This document shows, piece after piece, positions 8,604 through 11,639 of a stretch of 11,639 nucleotides of DNA. The notes under the pieces were generated by a model. That model was not told the DNA's origin and searched no databases. It saw only the letters and a list, made by a program, of their open reading frames with translations. Source of the DNA: Haplosporangium gracile (lineage: Eukaryota > Mortierellomycota > Mortierellomycetes > Mortierellales > Mortierellaceae); NCBI GenBank assembly GCA_015499985.1, contig JAAAUF010000465.1, positions 18,257-29,895 of the forward strand, in the 5' to 3' direction. The position numbers and the translations under genes were made by a program. How positions within the stretch are numbered: the first letter of the stretch is position 1; the number at the start of each line of letters is the position of its first letter.

Positions 8604-9944
8604 TTAACGGATGACACGACGAGTCGATAGACGCTTATCCTTCTTCATCGCCATAATCTTCTTGAAATCAATTCCAATCCTACCCCTCTCAACCTCACTC
8701 CTCACAAACCCCTGCAACTCCCTCGAATCCAACAGCTCGTTCACAGCCTCCGTCCACTGTGAATCACTCTGTTGCATGTGTTGCCCGCCTCCGAGGCACG
8801 CCTTGGGCGGGAGGGTGGGGAGTAATTGAGATTTGAGAAACGCGACGACCCAGATCTCGAATTGGACTTGGCCGTCCTTCATGAGGGGGCGAAACCAGGG
8901 CGGGAGGGTTTGATGGGGGTTGACATCCGAGGCAGTTGTGATTATGGTAGAGTGGCGGGGGCGTTTTCCTTCACGGATTTCCTCGCTTCCGGCTTCGCTG
9001 TCGTTGTTTTCCTCATCCTCATCATCATAACAGTCACCGGCGCCGCCGTCGGATTCGTAGTCGCGTTCTTCAGGGATCGATTGGGCTGGTGCGTTGTTGA
9101 ATGAGTTGTCTGAGGGGGGCGGAGGCGACATGGTGTCTGATCCATCCGAATGGTTCGAATGGCCCATCGACAAGCCTAAAAGCAACCAAAAAATAATGGA
9201 AAAAAAGAGAGAGAAGTAAGTCTCCAATGCGCCCTGCAATTTGCTGTGTGTAACACGACTACCATGCAAAGAAAAGCGTAGACGAAAAAAAAAGAACGTA
9301 CACATGTCGAGGTACGCCAAGGTATTGTTGGACATCCAAGATGCGACATGGTCCGCGCCCAACAACATCTTTGAAAGCTCCATCCCTCCGCCACTGTCAC
9401 CATGGCCGCCATTGCCACTGGGCATATCGTCATCCGCGAGGGACGATCTGGTGTCATCGCCAGCATTGCTGGACCCATCTCCCCTCATACTATCACTGCC
9501 ACTTGTCCCACTCCCCGCAACCGACCCGTCGGACCCTGGCAAACATGCCAACGTCTCTGCTGTCAAGACAGGAGCCTCAGGGATCCGTCGCATCACCAGC
9601 ACTGAATCCTTCAAATCCGATATTCCCGTCCCTTCACCTCCTCCAGCGGCAGAGACATCGGAGGCAGAAACCGCGAGACCGGTAGCAGGATTACGACCAC
9701 AGAGTACACGAAGATCCTTGATCTCAACATAGGACCGACGATGCTTGGCAGGTGCGGGCTGTTGGACAATGTAGAGCCGCAGGGGGGAATCGTTGGAGTT
9801 GGCGGGGGAGGGGGCGGTGGAGATGGTGGGGTGGAGGCATTGGAAGGTGCGAAGGAACTCGCTATCTTGTGGGTAGTTTGAGGTGGTTGAGGCGAGGTAG
9901 GCAAGGATGTGGGCCGGGTCGATGGCTACCGGAGGGTACGGCAT
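8604..9944 (-). CDS. Unrecognised 404-residue protein, two exons
   Basis: Exon 1 is 9944-9302 and exon 2 is 9175-8604 on the minus strand; removing the intron joins YLDMC to LSMGHS and gives 404 residues. I do not recognise the family. Residues 1-80 look folded: a helix-like start around DPAHILAYLAS and a strand-rich part with RLYIVQQ and RSYVEIKDLRVLCG. Residues 95-188 are Gly/Ser/Asp-rich and probably disordered, with a short hydrophobic stretch (VLVMRRIPEAPVLTAETLACL) inside. Residues 190-215 look helical. Residues 216-285 are Ser-rich with PPPP and an acidic run (YDDEDEENND), followed by a basic GKRPRH. Residues 303-385 look like a folded helical domain (PPWFRPLMKDGQVQFEIWVV, then QWTEAVNELLDS). 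The tail KKIMAMKKDKRLSTRRVIR is strongly basic. There is no signal peptide or membrane segment in the spliced form. The acidic and basic parts suggest a nuclear or nucleic-acid-related role, which is only a guess. An in-frame stop upstream (9987-9989) supports the start. Confidence 0.8.
   Translation of the reverse strand: MPYPPVAIDPAHILAYLASTTSNYPQDSEFLRTFQCLHPTISTAPSPANSNDSPLRLYIVQQPAPAKHRRSYVEIKDLRVLCGRNPATGLAVSASDVSAAGGGEGTGISDLKDSVLVMRRIPEAPVLTAETLACLPGSDGSVAGSGTSGSDSMRGDGSSNAGDDTRSSLADDDMPSGNGGHGDSGGGMELSKMLLGADHVASWMSNNTLAYLDMCTFFFFRLRFSLHGSRVTHSKLQGALETYFSLFFSIIFWLLLGLSMGHSNHSDGSDTMSPPPPSDNSFNNAPAQSIPEERDYESDGGAGDCYDDEDEENNDSEAGSEEIREGKRPRHSTIITTASDVNPHQTLPPWFRPLMKDGQVQFEIWVVAFLKSQLLPTLPPKACLGGGQHMQQSDSQWTEAVNELLDSRELQGFVRSEVERGRIGIDFKKIMAMKKDKRLSTRRVIR
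9176..9301 (-). other. Stopless 126-base intron of the minus-strand gene
   Basis: On the minus strand the donor is ATGT|GTACGT (first intron base 9301) and the acceptor is GGTTGCTTTTAG|GC (last intron base 9176). The split codon becomes TGC, Cys215. The intron is a multiple of three and has no in-frame stop, so unspliced RNA would encode 42 extra residues, including a hydrophobic run YFSLFFSIIFWLLLG. The splice sites are good and the insert is unlike its flanks, so I treat it as an intron. Confidence 0.8.
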
Positions 9945-10540
9945 TGCTTGTTTTGTTGTTGGTTGTTGGTTGTTGTTACTATGGTTTTAAAGGGCCAGCT
10001 GAGAGTGATGAAAAAGAAGAATTGTGAAGAGGATGAAGAAAATAAAAAAAAAAGGTGGTGGATGAGGAAGATGTTCTTATAGGAATGATGAAAACAACAA
10101 TAGTCTACAAAAAAGAACGAAGAAAACGATAACAACAGGTGGATAGCAATGTTGTGGTAATAGTCAAGAGAGAGGAACGCGTATCAATGAAAATGGGCAA
10201 AGGTGTGACATAGCCACCGCTACAATAACTCGAACGGTAGAAACAGATAGGTCCTAGTAAGGGCCACGTTCGCTGCAAGAGGGGACATAAGGCACACAAG
10301 CATAGTGTGCAAGGAGAAGGGGGAAAGAAGAAAAGTAGGCACCTAGCAGCTAAAAGGAAGAACGAAAGGGGAAAGGAAAGAGAAGAAGTAACAAGGGGAC
10401 GGTAAAGGCGCAACGATTTTGGGGCAGTAAGGGACAACAAGACAGAAAGAGAATGGCAAACAAAAGGGAGCAACAAAGGAACGGAAAAGTGAAGGGGAGG
10501 AGAGGACGAAAGAGGAGATAAAAGAGAATAAACTGCTGTT
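9945..10540 (-). promoter_or_regulatory. Pyrimidine-rich upstream region of the minus-strand gene
   Basis: On the minus strand this is C/T-rich, then becomes CAA/ACC-rich just before the start codon, which mirrors the leader of the other gene. A TATA-like TATAAGAA lies at 10081-10074, about 130 bases before the ATG. No ATG on the minus strand lies between that element and 9944, so 9944 would be the first AUG. The TATA assignment is tentative. Confidence 0.45.
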
Positions 10541-11088
10541 GCCCGTGGTTGGTTGGTTGGATGGGCATAGTGGAAAACAGTCTGCATTTGTTGGTTGCAT
10601 TTGTTGATTTGTGGAGAAGTCCAAATTGTGTATGTGCAATTTGTGAATGTCGACAAAGACGTGAGTTGGGACAGCCTGTTGTTCGTTTTGGTATGTGTAT
10701 ACTATGTATGCGTAGTTTAAGGCACTTAGATATGTGTATGCGTGTGTGTGCGTGTGTATGTCTGTCTGAGAAAATGCTCCAGGTCTGTTTCTTATTGTTA
10801 TTGTTATCTCGTGGAGTGGAAGGGAAGCAAAGAAGGTTATCAGGAAGAAGTGCGCGCCTCCTGTCTTCCTGGAAATTGAAGGAACCAATTTAATTTGTCG
10901 ATGTTGGATGTCTCGATTAGGCGATCAAAGAGATTTGAAAAAAGGGGATCCATCGGAATGATAGGGCGCCATATTGGGCCATGAAGGGCGGGATTAAAAA
11001 TAACTAAATTGAAAGAAAGTGTAGCCATGCTTGTTTGCTTGTTGTTTGTCTGTTCTGTTTGGCAGAGAGGCTAAGTCCACGGTTGTTC
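10541..11088. other. Unassigned sequence with a TG microsatellite
   Basis: This stretch has TTGGTTGG repeats, a TG-rich microsatellite (10731-10768) and mixed sequence. A 62-codon minus-strand frame (11028-10840) is not low-complexity but has no recognised motif, no intron signals and no further support. I see no gene that I can defend. Confidence 0.5.
10731..10768. repeat. TG-rich microsatellite
   Basis: An imperfect TG repeat with interspersed ATG and CG units (TATGTGTATGCGTGTGTGTGCG and onward, ending in TCTGTCTG). Confidence 0.8.
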
Positions 11089-11639
11089 ATGAACATACCA
11101 CACACACACACATACACACACATACACACGCACATGCTGGTCGTTTTCCATGTTGTCAATTCTCTATCGCCAATTGAGTTCCAACACTCACCCTCCCTTT
11201 TCTTCATTCATGCCTGCGCAATCGCTATAGTACCATTTGGCTACATTTGCACTAATTCTGTTCATCAATCTGGGGCATCCCCAGTCTCTAGTTTCTTCCT
11301 TCTTCCATCTTCCTTCTTCCTTCAACCTTCTTCCTCTTGTGTGCTACCCCTTGACGATGATGCATCCTCCCCACTCCGGGTAAAAGACAAAAAAAATAAT
11401 AATAACAAAAAATCGCTCACTTGTCTGCAAATTACTATTTTGTATGTGTGGTCTGACCAATTGATCCTCTGTGCCCCTGTTCCTGCTCCTCTGTGCCCAG
11501 TCCAGTCCTATCCTTTCTCCTCTGACGACAGAGTGAATGAGTTTTCCCGACCAGTGCTTCCACTCCATTACCGCCTGGTCCCTCTCCTCATCGTCTCCAT
11601 TTGGCAATTCGAGTCCAATGGCCTTTTTTTTTTTTTTTT
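11089..11639 (+). CDS. Open frame running off the window edge, unknown
   Basis: The + strand frame is open from just after a TAA at 11005-11007 to the last base, over 200 codons, with its first ATG at 11089 and another at 11134. It translates a CA microsatellite (His/Thr), a Ser/Phe/Leu-rich CTTCC-type region and then more mixed sequence (VLPLDDDASSPL, later PVLPLHYRLVPLLIVSIWQF). The pyrimidine-rich composition disfavours stop codons, so length alone is weak evidence. A GTAAAA at 11380 could be a donor. It may be the 5' end or promoter of a gene beyond the window, or chance. I recognise nothing in it. Confidence 0.2.
   Translation, partial: MNIPHTHTYTHIHTHMLVVFHVVNSLSPIEFQHSPSLFFIHACAIAIVPFGYICTNSVHQSGASPVSSFFLLPSSFFLQPSSSCVLPLDDDASSPLRVKDKKNNNNKKSLTCLQITILYVWSDQLILCAPVPAPLCPVQSYPFSSDDRVNEFSRPVLPLHYRLVPLLIVSIWQFESNGLFFFF
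11099..11133. repeat. CA microsatellite
   Basis: A CA repeat interrupted by TA units (CACACACACACATACACACA and onward, ending in ACGCACA). Confidence 0.88.
11620..11639. repeat. Terminal T run
   Basis: The window ends in about 18 consecutive T. This could be a genuine homopolymer or the place where an assembly stopped. Confidence 0.8.

Noticed and set aside
9241..9732. 163-codon + strand open frame
   Set aside because: It is antisense to exon 1 and the intron of the better supported minus-strand gene.
10105..10888. Long overlapping minus-strand open frames (183, 181 and 72 codons)
   Set aside because: They are low-complexity Leu/Ser/Phe/Pro translations of the pyrimidine-rich upstream region of the minus-strand gene, in several frames at once.
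10840..11028. 62-codon minus-strand open frame
   Set aside because: It is mixed in composition but has no motif, no homology I recognise and no flanking gene signals; kept only as part of the unassigned region.
11590..11639. tRNA or SINE-like end: TTCGAGTCC followed by a T run
   Set aside because: The sequence resembles a pol III B box, but the flanking bases do not form a T stem and no A box or cloverleaf was found upstream.

Overview
The window looks like nuclear DNA of a filamentous fungus, most plausibly an early-diverging one (Mucoromycota, perhaps Mortierellomycetes). The reasons are short spliceosomal introns with GTAAGT, GTAAGA or GTACGT donors and T-rich TAG acceptors, long pyrimidine-rich stretches upstream of start codons, many homopolymer and CA/TG runs, and relics of eukaryotic transposons. 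The phylum is inference. Nothing bacterial, viral or organellar was seen, and no rRNA, tRNA or CRISPR.

Layout. Bases 1-302 hold a CA microsatellite and nothing recognisable. Bases 303-1510 are a decayed 5'-truncated Ty3/gypsy pol fragment: RNase H, integrase zinc finger, integrase core and C-terminal part, broken by several frameshifts and stops. Bases 1570-2915 are a second, unrelated relic, a decayed hAT-type DNA transposase that must be read through several frames. A doubtful small ORF (2896-3404, possibly spliced) follows. Bases 3405-4670 are AT-rich intergenic DNA with A and T runs.

The two clear genes are convergent. On the + strand, 5043-7885 is a four-exon gene for a TMEM135 (PMP52)-family multi-pass membrane protein of 655 or 683 residues, depending on which of two intron-1 acceptors is used. 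It has a TATA box at 4721 and a pyrimidine-rich leader with no upstream ATG. On the - strand, 9944-8604 is a two-exon gene for a 404-residue protein I do not recognise, with disordered Ser/Gly/acidic linkers between an N-terminal segment and a probably folded, basic-tailed C-terminal segment. Its single intron is 126 bases long, a multiple of three, and has no stop in frame. The two genes end tail to tail with poly(A) signals about 60 bases apart.

From 9945 to the end there is a pyrimidine-rich upstream region (on the - strand), CA/TG microsatellites and unassigned sequence. One + strand frame starting at ATG 11089 stays open to the window edge and might be the 5' end of a gene outside the window.

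The TMEM135 family is linked to peroxisomes, mitochondrial dynamics and lipid metabolism. Nothing ties the unknown neighbour to it beyond adjacency. I see no convincing new multi-gene system. The best leads are the stopless intron and unknown protein of the minus-strand gene, and the alternative splice options in the TMEM135 homologue.
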